A stretch of 64,000 nt of DNA from Verrucomicrobiota bacterium (GCA_023457035.1 JAEWNN010000066.1:1-64000), one strand, 5' to 3'. Positions 17,612-27,924 are shown, numbered from the stretch's first letter. Translations and numbers: made by a program. Notes: a model not told the origin generated them from the sequence alone.

Positions 17612-18118
17612 ATGCGTCACAGCAAACACAATCACACCCTCGGAGTGACGAAGGAGCATCGTTCCGCGCTCCTCGCCAATCTCGGTGCCTCGCTCATCAC
17701 GAAGGGTCGCATCAAGACCACCCTTCCCAAGGCCCGCGCCCTCCGACCCTTCGTCGAGAAGATCATCACCAAGGCCAAGAAGGCCGCCGCCCTCGAGAAG
17801 AAGGACGGCAAGCTTCAGCCCCGCGCCCTGCATCTGCGCCGCCTCGCCATCGCCGAGCTGCGCAATGAGGATGCGATCACCCTGCTCTTCAACGAGAAGG
17901 TGGCGCAGTTCGCGAACCGGGCTGGCGGCTACACCCGCATCTACAAGCTCAGCCAGCAGCGTCTCGGCGATGCCGCCGAGATGGCGCTCATCGAGTTGGT
18001 TGCGGCCGATGACCCCGGCTACAAGAAGACCAGCCGCCCGCGCAAGGCCGCCAAGAAGAAGGCCGCGGCCGAGCCCGCCGGCGAGACTCCTGCGGCTGAA
18101 GAGCAGCCCCAGGCCTGA
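17612..18118 (+). CDS. rplQ: 50S ribosomal protein L17 with C-terminal extension
   Basis: L17 lies near the tunnel exit. The 168-residue product begins MRHSKHNHTLGVTKEHRSALLANLGASLITKGRIKTTLPKA (in pieces), the L17 signature, and contains 'GGYTRIYKLSQQRLGDAAEMALIELV'. The core ends near residue 130; the last roughly 38 residues are a Lys/Ala/Pro/Glu-rich tail beyond the usual 116-130. It is the last gene of the ribosomal cluster and is followed by two hairpins. Confidence 0.97.
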   Translation: MRHSKHNHTLGVTKEHRSALLANLGASLITKGRIKTTLPKARALRPFVEKIITKAKKAAALEKKDGKLQPRALHLRRLAIAELRNEDAITLLFNEKVAQFANRAGGYTRIYKLSQQRLGDAAEMALIELVAADDPGYKKTSRPRKAAKKKAAAEPAGETPAAEEQPQA

Positions 18119-18123
18119 GCCCC

Positions 18124-18189
18124 GCGCCGTCGCGGCGCTTTCGCCTAGAGTATTCCAAGACGCGTCTCGCCCCGGCGGGACGCGTCTTG
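18124..18189 (+). terminator. Tandem hairpins after rplQ, probable end of the ribosomal operon
   Basis: The first hairpin is GCGCCG-TCG-CGGCGC (18124-18138) followed by TTTC. The second is very strong: 11-bp perfect arms CAAGACGCGTC (18156-18166) and GACGCGTCTTG (18179-18189), continued inward by CGCC/GGCG, leaving a two-base loop. Neither has a long T tract, so the terminator role is likely but not proven. Confidence 0.65.
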
Positions 18190-18222
18190 CGCTTTCCGGA
18201 CCACCTCCTGTCTCCCGCCCCC

Positions 18223-18456
18223 GTGCCCACTCCCGACATTGGTACAGTCCTGCTGCTGGCGGTCGCCGCCGGCCTTGTGCTGCTGCTGGTGCTGTGGGGG
18301 TACTACGACCGGCGGGACCGGCGGCTTTACGACGCCACCCGGCGCAAGACCACCTTCCATTGCCTGAAGTGCAGCCACGTCTACACCAGCGCGGGCGCGC
18401 CGGAACTCTGCCCTTGCCCTCGCTGCGGGCATCCGAATCCGCGCCTGCGATTCTAA
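18223..18456 (+). CDS. Small membrane protein with C-terminal zinc ribbon, function unknown
   Basis: I do not recognise a named family. GTG 18223 gives 77 residues: a single membrane segment (about 7-27, [20 protein letters not shown]), a basic stretch, then a probable zinc ribbon with CLKC (C47, C50) and CPRC (C65, C68). A TTG at 18187 in the same frame would add 12 residues but lies inside the rplQ terminator hairpin, so I prefer GTG. It lies 79 bases before guaA and on the same strand. Such one-TM zinc-ribbon proteins are often of unknown function. Confidence 0.6.
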   Translation: MPTPDIGTVLLLAVAAGLVLLLVLWGYYDRRDRRLYDATRRKTTFHCLKCSHVYTSAGAPELCPCPRCGHPNPRLRF

Positions 18457-18535
18457 CCGCCAGTTTTCCGCCTGCCGCTCCGCTTTCGAATCGACTGCCC
18501 CCAACCCCGTTTGCCAGTTTCCCCCCTTTCCCGTC

Positions 18536-20074
<1,539 letters not shown>

Positions 20075-20208
20075 GCGCATAGGCCGTTGCGGTGGTGCGC
20101 GGCGGCGGGTACGGCGGGCCACCGCGACCGCCGCCCGGCGCGCCCGTGCTCGCGGCAGGGACCGCGGCCGGATTGCCTTTCCCGCCGTCCCCCTGCACTC
20201 TCGCCGGC

Positions 20209-20973
20209 ATGACGCACTCCCGCCGCCTCCTGTCCCTCGCCGCGCTCCTCTCGTTGTTCGTCCCCGTCGTCCAGGCGGCCTCCGCCGACGAGGTGGTGAC
20301 GCAGGCCCGCCGCTACCTCGGCAAGGAACGCGACCTCGAGGCGATCCGCTCGATCCACTACAAGGGGACGATCGAGGTGTGTGATGCCGCGGGCGCGGTC
20401 CTGCCCGACGCCTCCGGCACGATCGAGCTCATCGTGCAGCGACCGGCACAGCAGTTGAATGTGCGCACCAGCGCCAGACTTCGTGACACCGTCGGACTCG
20501 ACGACTTCTCGGGCTGGCAGCGGGTCGAGCCGCTCGATCAGGCGGGGAAGGCGCGCACGACCATCCTCCGGCGACCGGAGCTCTGGCGGCTGCAGGCCGT
20601 CACCGCGGAGAATCTCTATTTCTACCGAGGCCATGAGCGGCGCGGCGGGCGGATCGAGCTGCGCGGGGAGAGCACGATCGACGGACAGGCCGCGGTCGCA
20701 GTGGCCTTCATCCACCCGCACGACATCGTGTTCCTCCGCCATTTCGACAAGAAGACCGGGCGCCTGCTCATGACCGATGATCCGGTCGGCGGCGAGGTGC
20801 ACGAGGAGGGCGAGATGGTTGTCGCAGGAGTCCGGTTTCCCCGCCGCATGCGTTCGAGCGGCAAGACCGCCGAGGGGAAGGGGTACTCGGTCACGATCAA
20901 CTTCACGGCCATCACAGTGAACGAGACGTTCCCGGCGGAGCGCTTCGCGGTCCCGATGTTCGAAACGAAGTAG
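20209..20973 (+). CDS. Exported LolA-like (outer-membrane lipoprotein-sorting-type) protein
   Basis: ATG 20209 gives 254 residues with a clear signal peptide (MTHSRRLLSLAALLSLFVPV then VQAAS). The mature part reads as an antiparallel beta half-barrel: 'HYKGTIEV', 'SGTIELIVQRPAQ', 'GESTIDGQAAVAVAFIHP', 'HFDKKTGRLLMTDD' and 'VVAGVRFPRRMR'. The pattern 'FDKKTGRLL ... GVRFP' is typical of LolA/LolB-fold lipoprotein-sorting-type proteins. It may handle a lipid or lipoprotein in the periplasm; the substrate is unknown. It sits between guaA and hisD on the same strand with spacers of 134 and 115 bases. Confidence 0.65.
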   Translation: MTHSRRLLSLAALLSLFVPVVQAASADEVVTQARRYLGKERDLEAIRSIHYKGTIEVCDAAGAVLPDASGTIELIVQRPAQQLNVRTSARLRDTVGLDDFSGWQRVEPLDQAGKARTTILRRPELWRLQAVTAENLYFYRGHERRGGRIELRGESTIDGQAAVAVAFIHPHDIVFLRHFDKKTGRLLMTDDPVGGEVHEEGEMVVAGVRFPRRMRSSGKTAEGKGYSVTINFTAITVNETFPAERFAVPMFETK

Positions 20974-20994
20974 GCCGGTTGCGGGGACGCCTGC

Positions 20995-21015
20995 GGCCCG
21001 GTCGTGCGCCGGGCC
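20995..21015 (+). terminator. Weak hairpin downstream of the LolA-like gene
   Basis: 7-bp perfect stem GGCCCGG (20995-21001) with CCGGGCC (21009-21015) and a TCGTGCG loop, 21 bases after the stop. No T tract follows, so only a weak terminator call. Confidence 0.35.
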
Positions 21016-21088
21016 CCGACCGCGTGCTCCAGTCCACCGCACTGTCCGGTTGCCAACGGTCCCGCCGCGGCCTTTCGTGCCCGTTGCC

Positions 21089-22390
21089 ATGCGTCTTCTC
21101 CGGTCCTCCGCACCGAACTTCCGTTCCGAACTCGCGCGCTTCTGCGCGGCCGCCGCCGCGCCGGCCGAGATCCGCGATGCCGTCGCGTCCATCCTCGCGG
21201 ATGTGTGCGCGCGCGGCGACGCCGCCATCGCCGACTATGTGCGCAAGTTCGACAAGGCGGAGCTCGCCCCCGCGCAGTTCCGGGTGAGCGCCGCCGAGCT
21301 GGCCGCCGGGGCGAAGTCGCTCACGCGCGAGCAGCGCGCCGCCATCAAGGCCTCGCATCGCAACATCGTCGCCTACAACCGCCGCGGCCTTCCGCAGGAT
21401 TGGACGGCCCGCAACCCCGACGGCGCCCAGGTGGGCGAGCGCTTCTATCCCATCCGCCGCGTGGGCCTCTATGTGCCGGGCGGCCAGGTGCCGCTTGTCT
21501 CCACGGTTTTGATGACGGTCGTGCTCGCCCAGATCGCCAAGTGTCCGGAGATCGCCGTGTTCACGCCCTCCGGCCCCGATGGCAAGGTGTCGCCCGCCAT
21601 GCTCGGCGCGCTGCACACGATCGGCATCACCGAGGTGTACCGCATCGGCGGGGTGCAGGCCGTGGGCGCGATGGCCTACGGCACCGAGACCATCCCCGCC
21701 GTCGACAAGGTCTTCGGCCCCGGCAACGCCTACACCGTCGAGGCGCAGCGCCAGGTGTTCGGCACCGTGGGGGTCGCGCTCCTGCCCGGCCCGAGCGAGG
21801 TGTGCGTGATCGCCGATGGCGCCGCGGATCCCGAATACGTCGCCGCCGACCTGCTCGCGCAGGCCGAGCACGGCACCGGCCGCGAGAAGGTCTACTTTGT
21901 CACCACCTCCGCGAAGGTGCTCGCGGCCGTCGAGGCCGAGATCGAGCGCCAGCTCGCCGAGGCCGGCCGCGCCGCGCTCATCCGCCGTGTGCTTGCCAAC
22001 GGCTCGCTCGCGATCCTCGCCAAGTCGCTCGATGAGGCCGCCTCGATCGCCGACTACATTGCGCCCGAGCATCTCGAGCTCGAAGTGAGCGCGCAGGCCG
22101 TGCCGGCGCTCCTCAAGAAGATCACCACCGCCGGCGCCGTGCTCGTCGGCGGCGAGACGCCGACGGCGCTGGGCGATTTCGTCGCCGGCCCGAGCCACAC
22201 GCTGCCCACCGGCCGCACCGGCCGGTTCTTCAGCGGCTTGCGGGTCGCCGATTTTCTCCGCCGCACGAGCGTTGTGCGCTACGATGCCCGCAGCCTGCCG
22301 AAGGCCGCCCCGGTCGTCGCCGCGTTCGCGGCCATGGAGCAGCTCGACGCCCACGGGCGCTCCTGCACGCGCCGGCTGGCGAAACGCTGA
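21089..22390 (+). CDS. hisD: Histidinol dehydrogenase
   Basis: HisD performs the last two oxidations of histidine biosynthesis, histidinol to histidine, with NAD+ and zinc. ATG 21089 gives 433 residues, the normal length. Blocks seen are 'RVGLYVPGGQVPLVSTVLM', 'GVQAVGAMAYGTETIPAVDKVFGPGNAYTVEAQRQVFG' (in pieces), 'PSEVCVIADG', 'LLAQAEHGTG' and 'GPSHTLPTGRTGRFFSGL', which include zinc-ligand Gln/His and C-terminal His positions. An in-frame TTG upstream at 21050 is less likely. No other his genes are adjacent. Confidence 0.97.
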   Translation: MRLLRSSAPNFRSELARFCAAAAAPAEIRDAVASILADVCARGDAAIADYVRKFDKAELAPAQFRVSAAELAAGAKSLTREQRAAIKASHRNIVAYNRRGLPQDWTARNPDGAQVGERFYPIRRVGLYVPGGQVPLVSTVLMTVVLAQIAKCPEIAVFTPSGPDGKVSPAMLGALHTIGITEVYRIGGVQAVGAMAYGTETIPAVDKVFGPGNAYTVEAQRQVFGTVGVALLPGPSEVCVIADGAADPEYVAADLLAQAEHGTGREKVYFVTTSAKVLAAVEAEIERQLAEAGRAALIRRVLANGSLAILAKSLDEAASIADYIAPEHLELEVSAQAVPALLKKITTAGAVLVGGETPTALGDFVAGPSHTLPTGRTGRFFSGLRVADFLRRTSVVRYDARSLPKAAPVVAAFAAMEQLDAHGRSCTRRLAKR

Positions 22391-22406
22391 CGTCCCGGTG
22401 AAGACA

Positions 22407-22445
22407 CAAGAAGGCCCGACGCGCGCTGCACGTCGGGCCTTCTTG
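22407..22445. terminator. Bidirectional terminator between hisD and galM
   Basis: 15-bp perfect stem (22407-22421 with 22431-22445; left arm CAAGAAGGCCCGACG) with a 9-base loop. The arms carry AAGAA/TTCTT ends so each strand has a short T run after a GC-rich stem. It lies between convergent hisD (+) and galM (-), 16 bases after the hisD stop. Confidence 0.85.
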
Positions 22446-22488
22446 TTGAGCGGCCGGAGTGTTGCCCCGGCCGGAATGGTGGACGCGC

Positions 22489-23610
22489 CTACTTCGTCGA
22501 GAACTTGTAGATGATCGTGTTCGAGTAGTCCTCGCCGGGGCGGAGGACGGTGCTCGGGAAGTTGGCGTGGTTGGGCGAATCCGGGAAGTGCTGGGGCTCG
22601 AGGCAGAAGCCGGAGCGCTTTTGGTAGACCTGGCCGTACTTGCCGGTGATGGTGCCGTCGAGGAAGTTGCCGGCGTAGAATTGCACGGCGGGCTCGGTGG
22701 AGAGCACCTCCATCACGATGCCGGTCACGGGTGAGGAGACGACGGCGTGCGAGCAGAGCTCGCCGGCCTTGGGCTGGTTGACGACCCAGTTGTGGTCGTA
22801 GCCGGGGCCGTACTGGAGCACGGTATCGGGATCGTCGATCCGGGCGCCGATGGTGGTCGGCTTGCGGAAGTCGAACGGAGTGCCTTCGACCGACACGATC
22901 TCACCGGTGGGGATCAGACCCTTGTCGACGGGCGTGGTCTTGTCGGCGTTGATCGTAAGGACGTGGTCGAGGATGGTGCCGCCGCCGCTGAGGTTGAAGT
23001 AGGAGTGGTGGGTGAGGTTGACGATGGTGGGCTTGTCGGTCTTCGCCTTGAACGTGAGGCAGAGCGCGTTCTCGTTGGTGAGCGTGTAGGTGGCGACGAC
23101 GTCGAGGTTGCCCGGGTAGCCCTGCTCGCCGTCCTTGCTGTGGTAGGTGAGCTCGAGCGCGGGGCCGCAGCAGCCCTCGACCGGCTTGCCCTGCCAGACG
23201 ACCTTGTCGAAGCCCTTCTCACCGCCGTGGAGGGTGTTGGCACCGTCGTTGAGCGGAAGCTGGTAGGACTGGCCGTCGAGGGTGAACTGGCCCTTGGCGA
23301 TGCGGTTGCCGTAGCGGCCGATGAGCGCGCCGAAGTACGGGGTCTTCGCCACGTAGCCGTCGACGTTGTCGTAGCCCATGACGACATCGACCATCTTGCC
23401 GGCCTTGTCGGGCATGTGCAGGGAGACGACGATGCCGCCGTAGTTGGTGATGGTGGCCTCGGCACCCTTGTCGTTGCGCAGGGTGAAGAGTTCGACCGGC
23501 TTGCCGTCGACGGTGCCGAACGGCTTGGAGGTGACGGTGCCGGCGAGGGCGGCGCTGCTTAGGGCAGTGGCCAGCGCGAGCGCGGAGGCGATCTTGATCG
23601 GGGTGTTCAT
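22489..23610 (-). CDS. galM: Aldose 1-epimerase (mutarotase), exported
   Basis: GalM interconverts alpha and beta anomers of aldoses. The 373-residue product has a signal peptide (MNTPIKIASALALATALSSAALA) and so probably acts in the periplasm. Family motifs are 'GRYGNRIAKGQF', 'NTLHGGEKGFDKVVW', 'NLTHHSYFNLSG' (catalytic His) and 'SGFCLEPQHFPDSPNH' (catalytic Glu). It is the last gene of the ara operon, 45 bases after araD. Its likely job is anomerisation of incoming L-arabinose or related pentoses before uptake. Confidence 0.95.
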   Translation of the reverse strand: MNTPIKIASALALATALSSAALAGTVTSKPFGTVDGKPVELFTLRNDKGAEATITNYGGIVVSLHMPDKAGKMVDVVMGYDNVDGYVAKTPYFGALIGRYGNRIAKGQFTLDGQSYQLPLNDGANTLHGGEKGFDKVVWQGKPVEGCCGPALELTYHSKDGEQGYPGNLDVVATYTLTNENALCLTFKAKTDKPTIVNLTHHSYFNLSGGGTILDHVLTINADKTTPVDKGLIPTGEIVSVEGTPFDFRKPTTIGARIDDPDTVLQYGPGYDHNWVVNQPKAGELCSHAVVSSPVTGIVMEVLSTEPAVQFYAGNFLDGTITGKYGQVYQKRSGFCLEPQHFPDSPNHANFPSTVLRPGEDYSNTIIYKFSTK

Positions 23611-23655
23611 GGTGGATCGGGTTTTGGGTATGGGAAAGCGGAGGGACCGGCGGAA

Positions 23656-24366
23656 TCAGTGCGCGGTTCCCGGCTGGCCGTAGTAGGCACCGGGGCCGTG
23701 CTTGCGCTTGAAATGTTTGTTGAGCAGCTCGGCCTCGATGGGCGGGAGCTCGGGTTCGAGCTGGAGCGACATCAGCGCCATGTGCGCGATGCACTCGGTG
23801 GCGACGGCGACCTCGACGGCGCCGGCGACGGTCGGGCGCCAGGTGAAGGGCGCGTGGCGGTTCACGAGCACGGCGGGGAAATCGAGCGGGTCGAGCTTCC
23901 CCGCGGTGAAACGCTCGACGATCACGTTGCCCGTCTCCCACTCGTAGGCGCCGCCGCCGATCTCGGCCGCGGTCATCTTGCGGGTCACGGGGATGTCGCC
24001 GAAGAAGTAGTCGGCGTGCGTGGTGCCGAAGATCGGGATACTGCGGCCGGCCTGCGCGAACGCGGTGGCGTGGGAGGAGTGGGTGTGGACGACGCCGCCG
24101 ATGGTCGGGAACGCGATGAAGAGCCGGCGGTGTGTGGGCGTGTCGGACGACGGGCGGAGGTTGCCCTCGACGATCTTCCCCTCGAGGTCGACGAGGACCA
24201 TGTCCTCGGGCTTGAGGGCGGCGTAGTCGACGCCGCTGGGCTTGATGGCGAAGATACCCTTGGCGCGGTCGATGGCGGAGGCGTTGCCGAAGGTGAGGTT
24301 GATGAGCCCGTGCTTGGGCAGGGCCAAGTTGGCCTCGTAGGCCTCGCGTTTGAGTTCGGTGAGCAT
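23656..24366 (-). CDS. araD: L-ribulose-5-phosphate 4-epimerase
   Basis: AraD converts L-ribulose-5-P to D-xylulose-5-P, linking arabinose to the pentose phosphate pathway. ATG at 24366 gives 236 residues starting MLTELKREAYEANLALPKHG. The class II aldolase/epimerase signatures are 'LTFGNASAIDR', 'KPSGVDYAALKPEDMVLVDL' (in pieces), the zinc ligands in 'GGVVHTHSSHATAFAQAG' and 'TTHADYFFGDIPVTR'. It lies between araA and galM. The long upstream spacer holds a perfect inverted repeat. Confidence 0.96.
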   Translation of the reverse strand: MLTELKREAYEANLALPKHGLINLTFGNASAIDRAKGIFAIKPSGVDYAALKPEDMVLVDLEGKIVEGNLRPSSDTPTHRRLFIAFPTIGGVVHTHSSHATAFAQAGRSIPIFGTTHADYFFGDIPVTRKMTAAEIGGGAYEWETGNVIVERFTAGKLDPLDFPAVLVNRHAPFTWRPTVAGAVEVAVATECIAHMALMSLQLEPELPPIEAELLNKHFKRKHGPGAYYGQPGTAH

Positions 24367-24425
24367 CGCGGAAGGGAAAGGGAGTGAGGGAGTGAGGGGA
24401 CGCGGTAGACTGGGGCGGAGTGGGC

Positions 24426-24440
24426 CCGGTCTTCGACCGG
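24426..24440. repeat. Small REP-like hairpin in the araA-araD spacer
   Basis: CCGGTC-TTC-GACCGG, a 6-bp perfect stem with a TTC loop. It resembles the 'CCGGTC-TCC-GACCGG' hairpins at 42,017 and 60,316 and is probably a decayed member of the same family. Confidence 0.5.
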
Positions 24441-24483
24441 TCGCGACAGGCATGAGCCAGAGAGGAGGGAAGAGGAAACCGCT

Positions 24484-24510
24484 AATGAACGCTGATCGAC
24501 GCTGATCCGG
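24484..24510. repeat. Short degenerate direct repeat, CGCTGAT type
   Basis: The stretch contains GAACGCTGATC then GACGCTGATC, two near-identical 10-mers in tandem. A related pair (GACGCTGATG, CACGCTGATC) occurs at 63,564-63,583, suggesting a dispersed repeat. Confidence 0.45.
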
Positions 24511-24518
24511 ACTACTGA

Positions 24519-24596
24519 ATGTAGGAGCCTGCTTGCAGGCGACTCGGTGCTTTGCTGCTTGCTGCGTGGGGATCGCCTGCAAGCAGGCTCCTACAT
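24519..24596. repeat. REPIN-like perfect inverted repeat (24-bp arms)
   Basis: Arms 24519-24542 and 24573-24596 are perfect reverse complements (24 bp). Each arm reads ATGTAGGAG then the inner palindrome GCCTGC-TT-GCAGGC then GA. Each is thus a GTAG foot followed by a 6-bp hairpin, in opposite orientation around a 30-base spacer. It lies in the spacer between araA and araD, 48 bases downstream of the araA stop. Confidence 0.85.
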
Positions 24597-24643
24597 CATA
24601 GAAGGCAGGCGCCTCCGAAGAGACACCTGCCGGAGGTGGAACC

Positions 24644-26158
24644 TTACACCCGGATGCCTTGGGCGAGGTGGTAGTAGACCTCGTTGTTGCGCAGGGTCTG
24701 CTTGAACTCGCCGAGGCGGGTGTCGGCGTCGATCTTCACGAGTTCGATGCCGGCGATGGTGGCGAAGTCCTCGAGCATCTCGCTGGTGACCGAGTAGCTG
24801 TAGCCGGTGTGGTGGGCGCCGCCGGCGAGGATCCAGCAGCCGCAGGCGGTCTTGAAGTCGGGCTGGCATTCCCACACGGCACGGGCGACGGGGAGCTTCG
24901 GCAGCTTCGGCGTCTTCACGGCGGTGACCTCGTTGACGATCAGGCGGAAGCGGTTGCCGAGATCGATGAGCGAGGCGTTGAGCGCGGGGCCGGCGGGGGC
25001 ATCGAACACGAGGCGCACCGGGTCCTCCTTGCCGCCGATGCCGAGCGGATGGACCTCGAGCGAGGGCTTGGTGGCGGCGATGGTCGGGCAGACTTCGAGC
25101 ATGTGCGAGCCGAGCACTTGGTGGCCCTTGGGCGAGAGGTGGTAGGTGTAGTCCTCCATGAACGAGGTGCCGCCCTTGAGGCCTTCGCCCATGACTTTCA
25201 TCGCGCGCAGGAGTGCGGCGGTCTTCCAGTCGCCCTCGGCGCCGAAACCGTAGCCGTCGGCCATGAGGCGCTGGACGGCGAGGCCGGGGAGCTGGCGCAG
25301 GCCGTGGAGGTCCTCGAAAGTGGTGGTGAAGCCCTTGAAGCCGCCCTCCTCGAGGAAGGCGCGCAGGCCGAGCTCGATGCGGGCGCCGTAGCGGAGCGAG
25401 TCGTGGCGGGCACCGCCCTTGCGCAGCGCCTTGCCCACGGCGTAGGTCTTCTCGTATTCGGCGCAGAGGGCGTCGACGGCCTTCTCGTCGATGGCGGCGT
25501 CGGAGATCTTGGCGACGAGGTCGCCCACACCGTAGCCGTTGGTCGCGAAGCCGAAACGCATCTCGGCGGCGACCTTGTCGCCCTCGGTCACGGCGACCTG
25601 GCGCATGTTGTCGCCGAAGCGGGCGAACTTCGCGCCCTGCCAGTCGTGCCAGGCGCGGGCGGCGCGCATCCAGGCGCCGAGGCGGTCCTGAACTTCCGGA
25701 TCCGACCAGTGGCCGACGACGACCTTGCGGCCGAGGCGCATGCGCGTGTGGATGAACCCGGCCTCGCGGTCGCCGTGGGCGGCCTGGTTGAGGTTCATGA
25801 AGTCCATGTCGATCGTGCCCCAGGGCAGATCGCGGTTGAACTGCGTGTGGAGGTGGACGAAGGGCTTCTGGAGCGAGGCGAGGCCGCGGATCCACATCTT
25901 CGAGGGCGAGAAGGTGTGCATCCAGAGAATGAGGCCGGCGCAGTTGCTGTCTTCGTTGGCGGCGCGGCAGAGCTTGGTGATCTCGTCCGGCGTGGTGACG
26001 AGCGCCTTGAAGACGACGTCGAGCGGGAGCTTCTTGGCGGCGGCGAGGGCCTCGGCGACCTGCCGGGCGTTGGCGGCGACCTGCTGGAGCGGGCCGGGGC
26101 CGTAGAGGTGCTGCGAACCGCAGACGAACCAGATCTCAGGAGTGGCGAGGAGTTTCAT
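24644..26158 (-). CDS. araA: L-arabinose isomerase
   Basis: AraA converts L-arabinose to L-ribulose with Mn2+. The 504-residue product begins [20 protein letters not shown], the standard AraA N terminus, and contains '[18 protein letters not shown]', '[22 protein letters not shown]' (in pieces), '[20 protein letters not shown]' and '[12 protein letters not shown]', which hold the two catalytic Glu residues, and '[12 protein letters not shown]' near the C terminus. Length matches the family (about 500). It is the second gene of the operon after araB; 107 bases separate them and contain a REPIN-like element. Confidence 0.97.
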   Translation of the reverse strand: MKLLATPEIWFVCGSQHLYGPGPLQQVAANARQVAEALAAAKKLPLDVVFKALVTTPDEITKLCRAANEDSNCAGLILWMHTFSPSKMWIRGLASLQKPFVHLHTQFNRDLPWGTIDMDFMNLNQAAHGDREAGFIHTRMRLGRKVVVGHWSDPEVQDRLGAWMRAARAWHDWQGAKFARFGDNMRQVAVTEGDKVAAEMRFGFATNGYGVGDLVAKISDAAIDEKAVDALCAEYEKTYAVGKALRKGGARHDSLRYGARIELGLRAFLEEGGFKGFTTTFEDLHGLRQLPGLAVQRLMADGYGFGAEGDWKTAALLRAMKVMGEGLKGGTSFMEDYTYHLSPKGHQVLGSHMLEVCPTIAATKPSLEVHPLGIGGKEDPVRLVFDAPAGPALNASLIDLGNRFRLIVNEVTAVKTPKLPKLPVARAVWECQPDFKTACGCWILAGGAHHTGYSYSVTSEMLEDFATIAGIELVKIDADTRLGEFKQTLRNNEVYYHLAQGIRV

Positions 26159-26212
26159 TGGGAAGATTTTCGATTGGGGATTGCCGATTGGCGATTGGGC
26201 GGAAGAGCGGTG

Positions 26213-26264
26213 GTAGGGCGGGACCGCTGGGCCCGCCGAGGACGGTTCGGAGAAACGTCCCTAT
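26213..26264. repeat. REPIN-like pair of hairpins between araB and araA
   Basis: Left unit: GTAG (26213-26216) then GGCGGG...CCCGCC (26217-26222 with 26232-26237). Right unit, inverted: on the minus strand ATAGGGACG, TTTCTCCGAA, CCGTCC (26240-26264), the same TCTCCGA loop found in other units of the window. It starts 1 base downstream of the araB stop. Just before it, 26,169-26,200 has an irregular GATTG-rich tandem array. Confidence 0.65.
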
Positions 26265-26265
26265 C

Positions 26266-27924
26266 TCAGTTGGCCGCCTCCTTGATCGCGAGGAGCTGCT
26301 TCATGACCTGGCCGAGGTCGGCGCTGGGATTGCGGCCGCCGAAGGAGTCGTGGAGCTGGCGGTAGAGCGCGTAGAGCTCGTTGTAGACCTTCTGGTTCTT
26401 CGCGATCGGGCGGTACTGCTTCTTCTCGAGGCGCGTCATCTTCTTCTGTGCGGTTGGGAAGTCCTTGTGTGCACCGGCGAGCACGGCGGCCGAGACGGCG
26501 GAGCCGAGCGCGCAGGCCTGCGAGGAACCGGCGACGAGCATCGTGCAACCGGTGACGTCGGCGTAGATCTGCATGAGCATCGGATCCTTCCGGGCGATGC
26601 CGCCGGCGCAGACGATGCGGTCGAGCGGCACGCCGTACTCACGGATTCGCTCAATGATGGCGCGGGCGCCGAAGGCGGTGCCCTCGATGAGCGCGCGGTA
26701 GATCTCGGCGGCGGAGGTGTGGAGCGTCTGGCCGAGGAGCAGGCCGGAGAGGCGTTGGTCGACGAGGATGGTGCGGTTGCCGTTGTTCCAGTCGAGCGCG
26801 ACCAGGCCGGCCTGACCGGGCTTCTGCGCGGCGACGGCGGCGCCGAACTTCCGGTGCGTGGCGTCGTCGCCTTGGCAGACGACCTCGACCCACCACTTGA
26901 AGATGTCGCCCACGGCGGACTGGCCGGCCTCGATGCCGTAGAACTCGGGGAGGATTGCGCCCTTGACGATGCCGCAGATGCCGGGGATGTCGGGCACGGT
27001 CTTGGCGGCGGAAACGACACCGCAGTCGCAGGTCGAGGTGCCGATGACCTTCACCAGCGTGCCTTCGGAGACGCCGCAACCGATGGCGCCGTAATGGACG
27101 TCGAACTCGCCGATGGCGATCGGGATGCCGGCGGGCAGGCCGAGCTTCTTGGCCCAGGCGGGGCAGAGCGAGCCGGCGGCGGTGCGGGCGTCGTGCGCCT
27201 CGGTGTAGAGGCGGTCGCGGAGATCGGCGAGGTCGGGGTGGAGGAGGGAGAGAAACTCCTTGTCGGGCAGGCCATCCCATTCGGCGCAGTACATGGCCTT
27301 GTGGCCGGCGGCGCAGACGCCGCGTTTCACCTGGAGCGGATCGGTGACGCCGGCGAGCACGGCCGGGACCCAGTCGCAGAGTTCAACCCACGAATACGCG
27401 GCGGCGAAGACCTTCGGAGCGGTGTTGCGGCAGTGCCAGAGTTTCGACCACCACCACTCGGAGGAGTAGGTGTTGCCGCACTTGGCGAGGTACTGCGGGC
27501 GGTGTTTGGCCGCGAGTTCGGTGATCTGGGCGGCCTCGCGCCAGCCGGTGTGGTCCTTCCAGAGCCAGCACTGGGCGTCGAGGTTCTTGCCCCACTTCTT
27601 GTCGAGGGCGAGCGGGACGTTGTTCTTGTCGACCGGGATCGGGCTGGAGCCGGTGGTGTCGACGCCGAGGCCGACAACCTTGGCGGCGTCGAAGCCCTTG
27701 ACCTTCCTGGCCTGGGCGAGGGCGCCCTTGATGGTCTTCTCGAGGCCGAGCAGGTAGTCGCCGGGGTGCTGGCGGGCGACGTTGTGGTCGCGCGGGTCGA
27801 GCATCACGCCCTGGTGGCCGCTCGGGTAGTTGAACACGCAGGAGCCGAACTCCTTGCCGTCGGCGCAGCGCACGATGAGCGCACGGACGGAATTGGTGCC
27901 GTAGTCGATGCCGATGGTGAACAT
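26266..27924 (-). CDS. araB: Ribulokinase
   Basis: AraB phosphorylates L-ribulose. ATG at 27924 gives 552 residues starting MFTIGIDYGTNSVRALIV, the phosphate-1 motif of the FGGY kinase fold. Other features are 'VVGLGVDTTGSSPIPVD', 'WLWKDHTGWREAAQI', 'KVIGTSTCDCGV' and 'RIVCAGGIARKDPMLMQIYADVTG' (in pieces), typical of AraB rather than xylulokinase (about 480-500 residues). It is the first gene of the araB-araA-araD-galM operon, with promoter/operator box at 28,018-28,047. Confidence 0.95.
   Translation of the reverse strand: MFTIGIDYGTNSVRALIVRCADGKEFGSCVFNYPSGHQGVMLDPRDHNVARQHPGDYLLGLEKTIKGALAQARKVKGFDAAKVVGLGVDTTGSSPIPVDKNNVPLALDKKWGKNLDAQCWLWKDHTGWREAAQITELAAKHRPQYLAKCGNTYSSEWWWSKLWHCRNTAPKVFAAAYSWVELCDWVPAVLAGVTDPLQVKRGVCAAGHKAMYCAEWDGLPDKEFLSLLHPDLADLRDRLYTEAHDARTAAGSLCPAWAKKLGLPAGIPIAIGEFDVHYGAIGCGVSEGTLVKVIGTSTCDCGVVSAAKTVPDIPGICGIVKGAILPEFYGIEAGQSAVGDIFKWWVEVVCQGDDATHRKFGAAVAAQKPGQAGLVALDWNNGNRTILVDQRLSGLLLGQTLHTSAAEIYRALIEGTAFGARAIIERIREYGVPLDRIVCAGGIARKDPMLMQIYADVTGCTMLVAGSSQACALGSAVSAAVLAGAHKDFPTAQKKMTRLEKKQYRPIAKNQKVYNELYALYRQLHDSFGGRNPSADLGQVMKQLLAIKEAAN

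Noticed and set aside
18187..18222. TTG start giving a longer zinc-ribbon protein
   Set aside because: It lies in the second rplQ terminator hairpin; GTG 18223 keeps the membrane segment and zinc sites.
23669..24387. tRNA or rRNA genes
   Set aside because: I looked for cloverleaf-like structure with a TTCGANTC-type arm in this and other spacers and found none in the window; a covariance-model search would be decisive.
26169..26200. Regulatory tandem site upstream of araA (GATTG repeats)
   Set aside because: The units are irregular and the array resembles decayed intergenic repeats more than an operator array; the palindromic operator seen elsewhere is absent here.
24659..26365. Plus-strand open frame opposite araA
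   Set aside because: Shadow of araA, with codon-position bias of the minus-strand gene and no domain.
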